From Steromphala cineraria (lineage: Eukaryota > Mollusca > Gastropoda > Trochida > Trochidae): DNA of 64,000 nt. Both the position numbers and the translations under genes were made by a program. Every line of letters begins with the position of its first letter. The stretch's first letter is position 1. The stretch lies in contig OU744726.1 of the NCBI GenBank assembly GCA_916613615.1, positions 61,520,987 to 61,584,986 of the forward strand, written 5' to 3'. The notes under the pieces are model-generated. The model saw only the letters and a list, made by a program, of their open reading frames with translations. It had not been told where the DNA came from and searched no databases. Positions 22,096-33,639 of this stretch are shown one piece after another.

Positions 22096-22303
22096 ACCGT
22101 GTTTCCTCGAATAGAGGCCGGGTAATAAGTTGATACATTAATGCTCCTGTAGAGAATTTGCCATAAATGCTCCTTTTTGAGGTTGTGACTTGGACGAACT
22201 TTCCAACAAAAAATAATAGACGCCGGCCTCGAATAAACGCCGGGTCTCAAATACTCGCCGGGGGTAAAGGGGGTCTGAAAAAATTGAGGAATTACGGTAA
22301 TCT
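22096..22303. mobile_element. Short TIR element with CGAATA..GCCGGG motifs
   Basis: The left end, ACCGTGTTTCCTCGAAT, resembles the inverted right end, GAGGAATTACGGT. The interior repeats CCTCGAATA, GGCCGGG and AAACGCCGGGTCTC. A shorter relative (GGCGCTTATTAGGTGAAATACGGTAA) lies at 43437-43503. Such sequences are widespread short repeats in marine invertebrates. The transposon class is not determined. Confidence 0.55.
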
Positions 22304-23401
22304 AAATTTTTCCAAATTTGGAATTCTCTAATATAAGAATAAACTTCTTTTTTTTTTATTGAGACTAGGTATAAAGTAAAGTAAAAGATTGTGAAAACAA
22401 AATAAAAATTGACAAAATATTCGTATTTTACATGTTGATTTCGATGTCACCGATAACACTTATATCTTTCCAAATCGCTATCAAAAGAGCTAATGGTTAG
22501 ATGTCTGAACAATTTACCCACAATTCCGCTGTTGTCGTGTTGTCAGGCATTTTTCCAAACATATCGGCACAAACAATGCGTGGAAAGAGATTCGTTTAGA
22601 TTTAATTTACGCTTGTGTCAGCACTGTTTACAAACAACGCCAGCCTGTGCAGACCTGTCATTGCTTGAAACTATAACAACAAGCCGGAGTTTGCTTCATC
22701 AAATTTACATTATTATTCAGAATTACTCGGAAGCGATTTCAATGTTACAATTGTTGACATGTGCTCACATTTTTCGTGTCGGCTAAAACACAAACAAACT
22801 TCGATTTTGTAAATGTACGTAATCGTGTTGGGAACAGAGTTATTATTTGAATTGTATTATTCTTTTTCTTTTGTTCCCATCACAAATATTTGCTTTCCTT
22901 CAACGAACCAAGTGGACCCCATTAGGCAGTATTTTTCGCAACAAGGAAAAACAAATTTCTCTCTCAAAAGATGCGAATTTTCGTTGAGCGCGAACACGAC
23001 TTAATTAAATCGGAACAACTTTGTCAATGATCAATTATTTAAACGACAGACGGCATTGAAGCGCAGCTGTTAGTTCGTCAGGTTTATCTTTTCACTTATT
23101 TTAGAAAAAGCAATATGGGTTTGTTTATCGTGAATATGGCGAGTAAATAACGGAAAACTTGCCCAATCAATAGAACGCAAATCGTTGTGCAACTTTTGTT
23201 AATCAGTAGCTAGAGTGTAGCAACATAAATACCAAACTTGTGATTGAAAAACAGTAAATAAGAAGCTGTGCACTGGATTCAGATAAATTCAGTCCTTTAA
23301 AATTAGAAAATTAGTCTTTATTTCATAAAATAGTTTCTTCTTCAAAACAGTTGAACCTTATCCGCGCATTGGTACTAAGGCCGGCTTTGCGTAAAGAGTA
23401 T
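22304..23401. other. No gene recognised
   Basis: This stretch holds an open frame of 97 codons (22493-22786, +) that is cysteine-rich but matches no motif I know, and a 63-codon one after it. No splice-supported exon was found. Confidence 0.35.
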
Positions 23402-23607
23402 TTAAAGATGCTGTATCATACTTGCAATATTTTAAAAAGTATTTTTAATGTATTCGTTGTATTTTTAGAAAAATATATTGTTGATTAAACAATCTAAATA
23501 TGATATCAAAATGTCGACGAAAATTTTTTCTACAAAGTGATGTATTTATTTTCTCAATAGCTAAATTTCAGCCTGAACCACATGCAAGTATGAAACAGCA
23601 TCTTTAA
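23402..23607 (+). mobile_element. TTAA MITE family E, short deletion derivative (206 bp)
   Basis: TTAA-AGATGCTGTATCATACTTGC at the left is mirrored by GCAAGTATGAAACAGCATCT-TTAA at the right. Both subterminal parts match the roughly 560-bp element at 28198-28758, but about 350 bp of its centre is missing. Confidence 0.9.
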
Positions 23608-25242
23608 CACTTGACACTAAAATGATAAAAGCTCCATGTGCGTGCGTAATTTTGGTCTGCCTAAGTTCGTGTTACGTCTTCGGACACTCGCGTGAGCGTT
23701 TTGTCGAGCATATGCGTTGCCCATTGCGCACCACGCATTTCGCGTATACATGAAATCAACTTCTACTATTTTAGTGTAAAGTTTTGAATACTCATAACGC
23801 AATACGCACTATAGACATATGGCATGTTTGCCTTATATGTAGAATTATTATCGGTTATGTAAATAGTTTTGTTACGATACAATATTCAATTGTAATAATG
23901 ATCATCCATTATATGGCCTAATAAATATATACAGTATAGTAATTATTACAACATAAAAACCTAACCGTCGTAAAAACAACTGCTGGATACTGAAGTATAA
24001 ATATTTATAATGGAAATTGAAACTGAAAAACGTTTTAAGAATAGATTTGTTTATTCTAATAAACAATAATAGATAACTTCAGTTCAACAACGGTCGACAT
24101 TGACTCTAGCAGTCTAAGCGGTCAGAGAAATATACTCTGCGTGAGATTAAACACCAACTTTATCGAATATCCTGTTTTTCTCGTCAATATTTCTTGTTTG
24201 TCGAAGAGTCTAGTGCAAATCAATGAGAAAAAGGCGATACAGTCACCAATACCCACTAGAAATATCTTTATTTAGCTTGCTCATACGGTAACATTAAACA
24301 AGAATTGGAATATTTCGATAAACTCGTGAATTTTCGAGGGATCTGGACTTTGACCATTGAGACAGACATTAGTATACTAGTTGCGTTGTCCAGGGCCAAA
24401 GAAAAGAATTGTTATTCAACAAACAAGTATATGAGTCCATGTAATCTTCACAAATGTTATCCAGACAAAGATCGTGAATGAGTTTGTTGACTTCTTAAAA
24501 ATGTATTTTATGCAAAGTTTTCTTTTGAACAGCAATGAAGAATGTCTCAAATCTCTATCAGTTCCTGACTTACGCTTATCAAATTCGTGTGCCGAACTCA
24601 TTGTAATCTTATCATTGTAAGTCAGCTCGCTCCTATAACTCGTACCAAGTTACGTTTCTGATATGAGTACTGACCTATATGGGTAATGGCAAGTGACATT
24701 CATTTCAACCAATCAGCAATTGAGCTTGGAGTTAGAAAGCGTGGGTGATTCAACATCTTTGTCAGCTTGGTCGAAACGACAATACATTCACGCCCTCACT
24801 CATAATTTTGAGCATATGACAACACTAATTAAGTCGTACATTAGGTTCAAACTAGCTAGTGTAATTTATAATTATACACCTACAAGTCATATGGATAACA
24901 TATTTGCAATGCTCGGGTATGAGATTTGAGAACATATAAATAATGTAGTATTGGAAGGAGAAAATAAGGAACAATTAAAAAAAGACTACTTTAAATCCAC
25001 AATGTCATGATACAACGTCAACTTTTGATAAAAAATATCTTGTCTACATTTACTAAATGCTATCTGGGTTTTTTTTCAATATACATGTAAGATACTTGCT
25101 ACTAAACTATGTCTAAAATTATTGAAATTGAGATGGCATAAAATTAATTAAATTGAGATGGTTTTGAAATCCTTACATGTATTTACGAAGATCATTGCCA
25201 ACAGCAAAAGCAGATCACAAACATCACCAGTATTTGCTATAA
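23608..25242. other. No gene recognised
   Basis: AT-rich sequence. Short open frames on both strands have no supporting motif or splice context. Confidence 0.35.
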
Positions 25243-25309
25243 GTTATACCATTCAGACGCGGGTCATGGGGAGATGTCAGCCTCTGACTTGGCGTCTGAA
25301 TGGTATAAC
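25243..25309. repeat. Perfect 18-bp inverted repeat
   Basis: GTTATACCATTCAGACGC at 25243-25260 and its exact complement at 25292-25309 flank 31 bases. It would form a strong hairpin as DNA or RNA. Confidence 0.92.
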
Positions 25310-27510
25310 GAATTTATCTTACCGAATGTTTAAACAAATCGTATATTATATGACAATTAAGAGTATGAAAAACGTTAACTGCGTAAGCCCTTTGACTATA
25401 TTTTGTTCAAATACATATCGGTTGATCAAAAGTAACCAACTTGATAATGTGTTCGAGGTGACAAACATTGTACATTTCAAGACGTTCAATCTGCACGCTT
25501 TTTTCATGCTTTTAATGGGCCGGGGTATAAATAATTTATCACCCCGATCAAGAGGGTGATATAAGTATTTATCCAGGGTCACGTTGACCAATCAGAGATC
25601 GAGATTCTTACATGAGGTAGGATAAATATTCTTTCTCAACATTTGGACCAGTACTCAGTTCAGAAACGCTTCGAGGTACGAGTGTGATGTTCAATCTAAT
25701 TTCAATGAGATTATTCCTCCTCGAGGGTATGTCAATACCCTGAGATGATAAGCAAGGGTACTTAGGGGAGTAAATTTCGGGGTTTATGATTATTGTTCAT
25801 TGTTCAATGCCTTTTCTCTGAAATAACATCTACGAATAGATTTTCAAAAATCTTTGAAACAACCCAAAAAATTAAATTGCATTTAAACTTTATTCAATGT
25901 CAAAGTGCTCCAAAATACACTCCTTCACCCCCGATATTAAAAAAGTATTCATGTCTCCACACCTCTTTACACTAACACAGACAAGTCTCTTATCTACCGG
26001 AGCAATTATAACGTGATATTGTTTGTACAGCGCCAGAGTTAGTCGATTTGTTTGTCTGTACATCTGTCCATAGTCGCCTTGCACCGCACAATAGAAAGTA
26101 GTGCGTTTATTTATTTTTGCTTTTTGAGCCGTGTTTGTGTGTACGGGTCGACTTAGTCCTAGGATGGAAGTGTTTATCAACAGGGATGATTTAGCTGGGC
26201 TAGCCCGAGCTCTGATAGGGTTTGTGTGGGTGGGCGCTGTACTCATCGTGTCTAGCTGCTTCTGAAATTTCTAATACTTTAAACAAGGTAAACAGAAGTC
26301 GTGACCAATGTTGGTTGGTAAATATGTCTAAAAAACAGAAGCTTCAGCGTATAAATTAGGTGCGAGCTGCCGATATTGCACTTTACTTGACAGACAGACG
26401 CTGGTTTTCATTTCATCCTTTCAATAGTAGATGAAATATTTGAAGTTGACAGTTCTTTTTCTGTTAACGCAATATTACATTTAAAATAGAGAATTTCACT
26501 TCAAAATGTTATATTCAATATATATTTCAAAAAAGCTATTCAGAAATAAATATGGCTGTTAAAATCTCCATTGTATGTTTCATAATTTCCAACCCGTAAC
26601 TCTTGTTATCGTACTCTACACCTAGAGAAACTATATCTCGCTTCGTGTCTGATCCGAGTACTGTTCTATGGGGTTCATGTCAGGAGACCTTGTCTGTGAA
26701 CTTCACCTTCAATCCCAGTAATGTCAGGACCGCTAAAATACCAAATCGTTCCGAATGCTTCTAAAAGAAGATGATTAAAAAAATCAAGCACAACCAAACG
26801 TAAAGGCTTTTCGTATCTTCGTTCAGTGTCGTTCAACTGTTAATGTCATGTACTATATAATTTATTTCTACGTTAGGTTTGAATCAAAACAATTCTGCTC
26901 TATCCTTTACTCGATTATACCTTAATCTTTAGTATGTTTTAAATGCATTAATGTACCTATATATGTCCCAGCTTTGATAATTAGTTCATTCCACTGGAGA
27001 TCTTGCAATCATTCTGAAGATATTAAAATTACATATAGCAGTCAGAGAGGTGACTGCTTTCCGTCCAGTATTTTAGACGGCGAACCGTAATAAATTGTCT
27101 ACAATGTCTTCGCCCAAATACCTTGGAAAAAAATGTGCACCCAACCGTACAATTTTTCGGATACAATAAATGCTCCCTCAACACTCACTGTCGCAAACAA
27201 ATGATAACCCTTAAAGTTCACATAACCACAAACATATTTCACTATTTTATTTGGAATATAGAAAGTCTGATTACAATATTGTATAGTGCGTTAAAGGTCG
27301 TATTTCAAATATGTTTAGTTTGGTAATGAAAGTCGTTTTTGAAAGTCACTTTTGATGGGCCGCTTAGACCTATCTGACAACAACCAAGTGAATGCATGAC
27401 TGGTCACGCCCCCATTTTGTGACGTCATATACAGAATCAGCCTCGTTATCTTTACATCTATCGTAACAATACCACAGGAAAGAAACCTAATAACTAACGA
27501 TTTTCAGAAA
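25310..27510. other. No firm gene; one membrane-type micro-ORF
   Basis: A 33-codon frame at 26164-26265 (+) reads MEVFINRDDLAGLARALIGF and then a hydrophobic run ending VSSCF. It is followed 22 nt after its stop by AAG|GTAAAC, a plausible donor. An overlapping minus-strand frame of 118 codons (25890-26246) looks fortuitous. Neither is a supported gene. Confidence 0.3.
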
Positions 27511-27860
27511 ATGTTTTCCACTCAGTTAGATAAATCATTTGACGACGTGACACTACTAAGCATTTGGTGTAAAAAAGATATCCACATCAATGGTAATTAA
27601 ACAATAATTTAGGCGGTATTTCAGTTGAAATAATGATGCGTTACTCTGCATAGTTTGTATATTACGTCACACCCGCGCGAGTTTTATGGCCCCTAACACA
27701 GATGTTTTTCACAGCCGATAATTACGCTGTCTAAATGAAAGGCTAATTAAAGGTGTTTATTGGACAAATTCACAAAAGTTAAGTCCAGCTTTTATTGTTT
27801 TGAAAAATCTTTGAACGAAAATCGAGAAGTGGTAAGGTCGAGGTTAGTTGATGTTTAATA
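27511..27860 (+). repeat. Dispersed repeat family J, copy 1
   Basis: About 350 bp here matches the reverse complement of 50704-51050. Shared blocks are CTCAGTTAGATAAATCATTT, CAATGGTAATTAAACAATAA, TTTCAGTTGAAATAATGATG and GAACGAAAATCGAGAAGTGG. Divergence is modest. No terminal repeats or coding frame were seen. Confidence 0.8.
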
Positions 27861-28197
27861 AACCCTAATTTTGATAAACACACATATACCAAACTGACCA
27901 AGCAAGTGCTATTCCAAGTATTAAACATATATTGGAAATTTAGACAGAATGCCGTCAAAATTCAGTTTAATACAATTAATGCTCCCTGATTTTTTAAGAC
28001 GGGAAGCCTTCTAATAAATTCATAGACGGCATGTAATCTTAATGAATCAATGATTTTTGTAAGGAATGCCATCTTGTTGTAACAAGACGAAATGCCGTCA
28101 CCTCCCTATAGTCTGTTATCCAGACCCTACAGCAAAAGTATTTAATTGATGACAAACCCCAAGTCTAGAAAAGTATAGTAAGTCTAGATCGCTGAGC

Positions 28198-28758
28198 TTA
28201 AAGATGCTGTTTCATACTTGCATGCGGTTCAGGCTGAAATTTAGCTATTAAAAAAAGAAATACATCACTTTGTAGAAAAATCTTTCGTCGAAATTTGGAT
28301 ATCATATTTAGATTGTTTAATCAACAATAACATACTTATTTCGACGCCCAAAGCACAGTACCCCTTGCAGAAAGGGCACAGCATTTAACGAACCCGCTTT
28401 CGGTGACGTAATCATTACGCGTGTAGGATTTACACCGTGTCACAACTAGCGTATTTGCGTTCGATGGGTATCAACTTTGGCAGCAACGAATACCTTATTC
28501 GGAGAAAAAGAAAAGAAAATCTAGTCGTGCGCGACAAAGACGGTTTTCAAGTGTATATTTAGAGACCGGAAGTTGTGAGATGGCCACACTTGATTCGCCT
28601 TTATGTTGGCTGCCGTTTCCGTAATTTTAGTAAATTATCTCATATTTAATTAATTTTGGTCCGATTTTCCCTAGATTGGTCGCTAAATTTTTCTAAAAAT
28701 ACAACGAATACATTAAAAATACTTTTTAAAATATAACAAGTATGATACAGCATCTTAA
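28198..28758 (-). mobile_element. TTAA MITE family E, long copy (about 560 bp)
   Basis: The ends are TTAA-AGATGCTGTTTCATACTTGC and GCAAG/AACAAGTATGATACAGCATC next to TTAA. It is in the opposite orientation to the copies at 23402 and about 32890. The central part (28350-28640) contains no frame of transposase length, so it is non-autonomous. Confidence 0.87.
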
Positions 28759-29339
28759 AGGAAGTTCAAGTTCTTCTGAAGTTAAAGCATCTTCTGGGCT
28801 CCACATTGTTATAATATATCATTTGTTTAAAACTATTGTCAATATTGAAAAAAATACTAAATGTTAGTCTATCACTTCCCTGGCTGTATAGGGAAACAGT
28901 CTAATGAAATGCTGATATATATTCATGTGTGGGAAGCTTATTTCGGAATCTTCTCACAGAGCCAGGATTGTTTGTTTGTTTTCCATTGACACTGATGTCA
29001 TGGATCATGCAAATAGCTTCACAAACGAATTGTTTGAAGTCAGGGCATTTGTTTTTATTAGTTGAGTTATTGTTTTAAATATGCCTCTCAAAAAACAACA
29101 TCGAACCGACATACAACGCTTCCTGAATATACCATATCAGTTAAACAAATCTTTGATAATTACTATTTCAATTAAATTCGTTGAATTAATAAAAACCACG
29201 TTTACATTTTAGCAGGTTTTAAGAACCACTTCTTAAATTGTCGGGGTCATGTTTGCAAAACTTTACCAAAATGTAAGCTCATCGGGTATTATCGAATGCT
29301 GCAGGAGAGTATAATTCCAAAGCTAATCAACATCGTATA
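28759..29339. other. No gene recognised
   Basis: AT-rich sequence without motif, repeat copy or exon that I could support. Confidence 0.35.
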
Positions 29340-29674
29340 GTGACAACAGGGAGGTTTGAAGTCTCGATTATGATCGAAAACCGGACAACCTCGCGAGTCA
29401 ATCAGTAATTTTGAAAACTTATCTAAAGCAGTCAGAATGACAGGTATCTGTTTATAATATTTGTTAGATTATTAAACTAGTATTCATATAAATTGAACTT
29501 GTAAATAGGTATTCAGCGAATATAATTGTATATATGGCTGTTGTAAGATTTTAATTGAAAACAAGAATTTATCATAAATGGAATGTTATGTTATGAATTT
29601 GTATCATGAATTATGCCATGTACGTTCGTATCAAAGTAACAATATTTGATGAAAATCACGGAGTGGCTCTTTAA
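29340..29674. mobile_element. Left-truncated TTAA element (family D, with family C-like block)
   Basis: The right end AATCACGGAGTGGCTCT abuts TTAA (29671-29674). It is the inverse of the left end of the element at 30388. An internal GATCGAAAACCGGACAA is shared with family C. No left terminus was found. Confidence 0.6.
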
Positions 29675-30014
29675 GTTGTTATACCAAGCCTACCCCTGTC
29701 CCATTCGTTTCTCACTTACCTGGCAACTACATAGTGTATCATATGCTTTGATTATGTTACCTTGGATATTGGTCTGCTTATATTGACTATAAATGTCTGT
29801 AGCAATTTATGGAAGACAGACAGAAATATTTTATTTAAGTGTCACTCGCCAGTTACATGTTAAAAACATAGTATGTATTTAGAAAAACTATTTAAAAATA
29901 AACTGACAACCAGCCGAGTAGGGCTTATGAGACACTAGTTTTACATAATAATATACATATGTACAAATAATAAGTTAAAAATGATAAAAAAAATACTAAA
30001 ATGAATAGATAAAC

Positions 30015-30387
30015 ATTTCAGACAAAAATTTGGCGCCTTAAAAACATATTTGTCACTATATTACCTAAAACGTTGGCACCTTCAGCATCTTGAACGCTAA
30101 TAATTTTAAGAAAACTGTTTTTTATCCGTTATATCAAAGATAGGTAAAATATCAAACAGATTATAGGTAAGATCAGAGTAAAAGTTACATTCGATTAAAA
30201 AATGCAATTTATCTTCAATATTATCACAGAAAGGGCATATTCTATCAAAGACAGGTGTAGGGGGTTTGCTATAGCGACCAATTGAAGTCGCAGAGTTGTT
30301 CGTTTGATACAGGTTTCTGACTTTAAATAAACCTTGTGATACTTCAGGCACAGGGTCATATGGCTTATGCCTAATATGTAGTATTTC
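30015..30387 (-). pseudogene. LINE (non-LTR retrotransposon) C-terminal remnant
   Basis: Reading from about 30387 down to 30106, the minus strand encodes a fragment with GLFKVRNLYQTNNSA, then RICPFCDNIEDKLHFLIECN and FYSDL. CPFC-N3-ED-N2-HFL-N2-C is the cysteine/histidine motif typical of the end of LINE ORF2 proteins. The frame stops after DKKQFS. A shifted frame just beyond reads ISVQDAEGANVLGNIVTNMF and LRRQIFV, as expected for the protein's end, so a frameshift has broken it. The reverse transcriptase part is absent: truncated and dead. Confidence 0.6.
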
Positions 30388-31234
30388 TTAAAGCCACTCC
30401 ATGACTTTGATGAATATATTGGCTTTGTACAAAATGTTATGTCAAAAGTGTTGCTATAATTTCCAAACTTCTTACTTATTCATTCCCAAAATGACAAATA
30501 AATTATAAATAATGATTTTTCTTGAAAAGCGTTATATATTACAGAAGCCGAAATCCAACGCTTAAAGGGGCAGTAGCACGTTTTTTGATAATTTTATATT
30601 TTAAAATTTTCACTGATAATTGTAAGTAAATGCTTAATGTATTATTTTGACAGTGTCAACAATCTCATTACACAAGCCAATCATCCATAGTCAGAGGACA
30701 AAGTATGAAGATTCACATAAAAACCATTGGCAGCCATTTTTGTGTGAACATCTTTAATGAAATTGTATAAGAAAAGGAATCGCATGATTAAACTTTACGT
30801 TATATATTTGAATTATAACTGCTCCATTTAGTTTAAATACATTGTCTTTCAATTGGAACCATTAATTTTCATTTTCCTGACCTTATATCCCCCCTAAAAA
30901 CGTGCTACTGCCCCTTTGAATTACACGGATACTAGTTTTATAACCTACCAAATACTATTAACTCTTAACTGTCCTTCAGGTTGCTTTAACTTACTTTCAA
31001 ATACAAATTTCAAATACAAAATTTCAATACTTGAAGCTCATATATAAATTCTGTATTTGTTGATAATCGCGACTTCATGCTTTTCTACTGTGTATAAAAC
31101 GGAAAAGATTTTAAATGTTGTTTCAGCAAAAGTCGGTATTTCCAGATTAAATGACACCATTGATAAACTTTGGCATATCGAATAATGAATAATGTGTTTA
31201 TATGACTGTAACAGCTCACTGAGTGGCTCTTTAT
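30388..31234. mobile_element. TTAA element family D, carrying a family A insertion
   Basis: The left end TTAA-AGCCACTCCATGACTTTGATG matches the inverted end at 29648-29670. The right end is CTCACTGAGTGGCTCT followed by TTAT at 31231-31234, a mutated TTAA. A family A MITE (30562-30919) sits inside it, so family D integrated first. No coding frame. Confidence 0.65.
30562..30919 (-). mobile_element. TTAA MITE family A, copy 5
   Basis: Reverse orientation copy. TTAA at 30562-30565, and TTGA (mutated) at 30916-30919. Ends are AGGGGCAGTAGCACG and CGTGCTACTGCCCCT. Confidence 0.93.
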
Positions 31235-31266
31235 TAACGGTTTTGGTGCTTTTCCATTCATCGTAC

Positions 31267-31622
31267 TTAAAGGGACAGTAGCACGTTTTTAGGGGGAATA
31301 TAATGTGATGTCAGGAAAATGAAAATAAATGGTTCCAATATAAAGACAATGTATCTAAACTAAATGAAGCAGGAATAAATAAAAAGTATAATGTAAAGTT
31401 TAATCATGCGATTCCTTTTCTTACACAATTTCATTAAAGATGTTCACACAAAAATGGCTGCCAATGGTTTTTATGTGAATCTTAATAATTAGTTCTCTGA
31501 CTATGGATAATTGGTTTGTGTAATGAGATTTTGACACTATCAAAGTAATACATTTAGCATTAACGTACAATTATCAGTGAAAAATATAAAGTTGTCTAAA
31601 AAACGTGCTACTGCCCATTTGA
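31267..31622 (+). mobile_element. TTAA MITE family A, copy 6
   Basis: Forward copy. TTAA at 31267-31270, and TTGA at 31619-31622. Ends are AGGGACAGTAGCACG and CGTGCTACTGCCCAT. Confidence 0.93.
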
Positions 31623-31736
31623 ACAGGGCGTTTTAGAAGCCAACCGGTTATCGAAGAACTGCTGCTGCTGATTCAAGCGCCAGATATCCTTCATTCGATT
31701 ATATACTGAAAGAAATTTGGGATAGTGATAAAGGGT

Positions 31737-31812
31737 GCAATACGGAATACGTCTTTAAATTCCGTATTGCACGGTAAATTCCGTATTGCACGGTAAATTC
31801 CGTATTGCACGA
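31737..31812. repeat. 19-bp tandem triplication with inverted flank
   Basis: TAAATTCCGTATTGCACGG is repeated three times (31757-31812). It is preceded by an inverted TGCAATACGGAAT at 31737, so the block can form a hairpin. Confidence 0.85.
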
Positions 31813-32889
31813 CTTACGACTCGTTGTTCCTCCGCGTCCATGTCATCAATACAAACAACCCAAATGCACACGCATGACGTTCTATATATTAATTATTTCC
31901 CTGGTATACTTACTAGCCTATTAATACTTAAAACCAAAAAATATCTGCAGTACCCGGGTGAGAGGACGGCTGAGTTATGATTTTGTTTAGGCTTATTGCA
32001 TAGCGACATTTCATTAGCTGAAAACATTACATGATCGTTTTGTGTTGAATAGCTAAGTGGTCAGCGATGAGAAGGTTGCCATGAAGTTAATGATCATATG
32101 AAGTGAATGTTGGGACACGTGGTCCTGTGCAATGCTTATTTGACAGTTATCAGTGAAGATCGGCAACAATAGGTGCATCTCGCTCTATGGGTGGGATACC
32201 CGCTCATTGCTGTAAATCTGAAGGTTTGAGGAATTGGTTCCCTGCCTGACACGAGATGGAAGATTTGTCGTGTCAATCTGACTCAGTTTGAATAGTGACT
32301 CTGTTCAGCCGACACTACAATTGGGAACCTGGTTTAGAAGTGAAGGCGGTGTTATAGATTGTTATAAAAGCGCCTACATTGACAGCTTAACAGATGGTTA
32401 AATGAGGATGTTTCGAGACTTCTATCTGCTTTCATTACCTTTCGTTTATAACTACATAGGCAATATAAGAATGATTCAAGACAGTGATGTCACAAACTAT
32501 TTACATAAGTTATTTTTTGATAATGTGTTTCAGGTTTATGTGTGAATGTTAATTTGAAATGAATATGCAAACGACAGTTACAAAACTACAAAGATACCCA
32601 TTATAAAACAGGAAGAATATCGCAACGTAAGGAAATACATATATTTTTAGCAGTTAAGGGGTTTTAAAAGTCAAGCATTACCGCAAAGTGGTTATCATAT
32701 TTCGAATGATGTCCGTATATATACATACGTAAATGTTCATGTCAGCGACCTTAGTAAAAATATTAAATCAAAACTGAACAAATCATCCAAATGACGGAAA
32801 TAATATCAACCTTGAACTAAATAACCTCTTCGTATGACCCACTGTCAAGTCTCAATTCTCATCGAATTGTGTTTAAAGACCCATATTCA
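31813..32889. other. No gene recognised
   Basis: No exon, RNA gene or repeat copy I can support. Confidence 0.35.
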
Positions 32890-33413
32890 AACTGCAATAT
32901 TTAAAAAAAGTATTTTTACTGTAATCGTGGTATTTTTAGCAATATTTTGCGAACAACTATGATAAGATCAGACCAAAATTCATTAAACAGGAGACAACTT
33001 GCCAAAACTACCTAAACGTAAGCCCCGGCATGTCGACATGAAGGCGAATCAAGTGTGGCCATCTCACAATTTCCAGTTCCTAAACATACGCTTGAAAGCC
33101 GTCTTAATCGCACTCGACTAGATTTTTTTTTTTCGAATCAGGCACTTGTTGCCGCCCAAGTTGATGTCCATTGGACACAAGAGACGCAGTGTAAAACCTA
33201 CGCACATAATGATGATGTCATCGAAAGCGGGTTCGTTAAAAGCTACGGCACTTTTGCAGAGGGTACAGTACTTGGGACGTCAAATTAAGTATTTTACTGT
33301 TGATTAAAACATGTAAATATGATAACAAACTTTCTACGAAATTTTTGTCTACCGAGTGATGTATTTCTGTTCTCAATAGATAATTTTCATTACGAACCGC
33401 ATGCAAGTATGAC
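32890..33413 (+). mobile_element. TTAA MITE family E, decayed long copy
   Basis: It shares with 28198-28758 (in reverse) the blocks GGCGAATCAAGTGTGGCCAT, AGCGGGTTCGTTAAA and CGCATGCAAGTATGA. Both extreme ends are mutated or lost. A 77-codon open frame at 33055-33288 lies wholly inside and is not a gene. Confidence 0.8.
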
Positions 33414-33639
33414 AATTAGAAGATGGGTTCACTTTCCAAAACAAAATTCTAACATTCTAAGATGTGTTCCCATGATCCTAAACTATTAAGTTATCGATGA
33501 GTTGCAATCTATGTTTTTGTACTTATTTTCTGTCATATATAGGTCTAAAACCACTAAGCTCTAAAAATTAATAAATATTTCTATATAGAAAATGATACTT
33601 AGCTAAGGTTAAATTGCATAAAGGTATACTCTCCTCCTT

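Noticed and set aside
22493..22786. Cysteine-rich 97-codon frame considered as a transposase or zinc-finger fragment
   Set aside because: No spacing typical of a zinc finger or DDE motif could be seen, and the start is GTG/TTG-like without context.
25158..25559. 133-codon plus-strand open frame
   Set aside because: It begins at TTG, spans a perfect hairpin, and shows no protein-like pattern.
25890..26246. 118-codon minus-strand open frame
   Set aside because: No recognisable motif and low-complexity composition. It overlaps the micro-ORF on the other strand, and there is no splice support.
33055..33288. 77-codon frame with a plausible protein look
   Set aside because: It lies wholly inside a decayed family E MITE, and the related copy at 28198-28758 does not preserve it.
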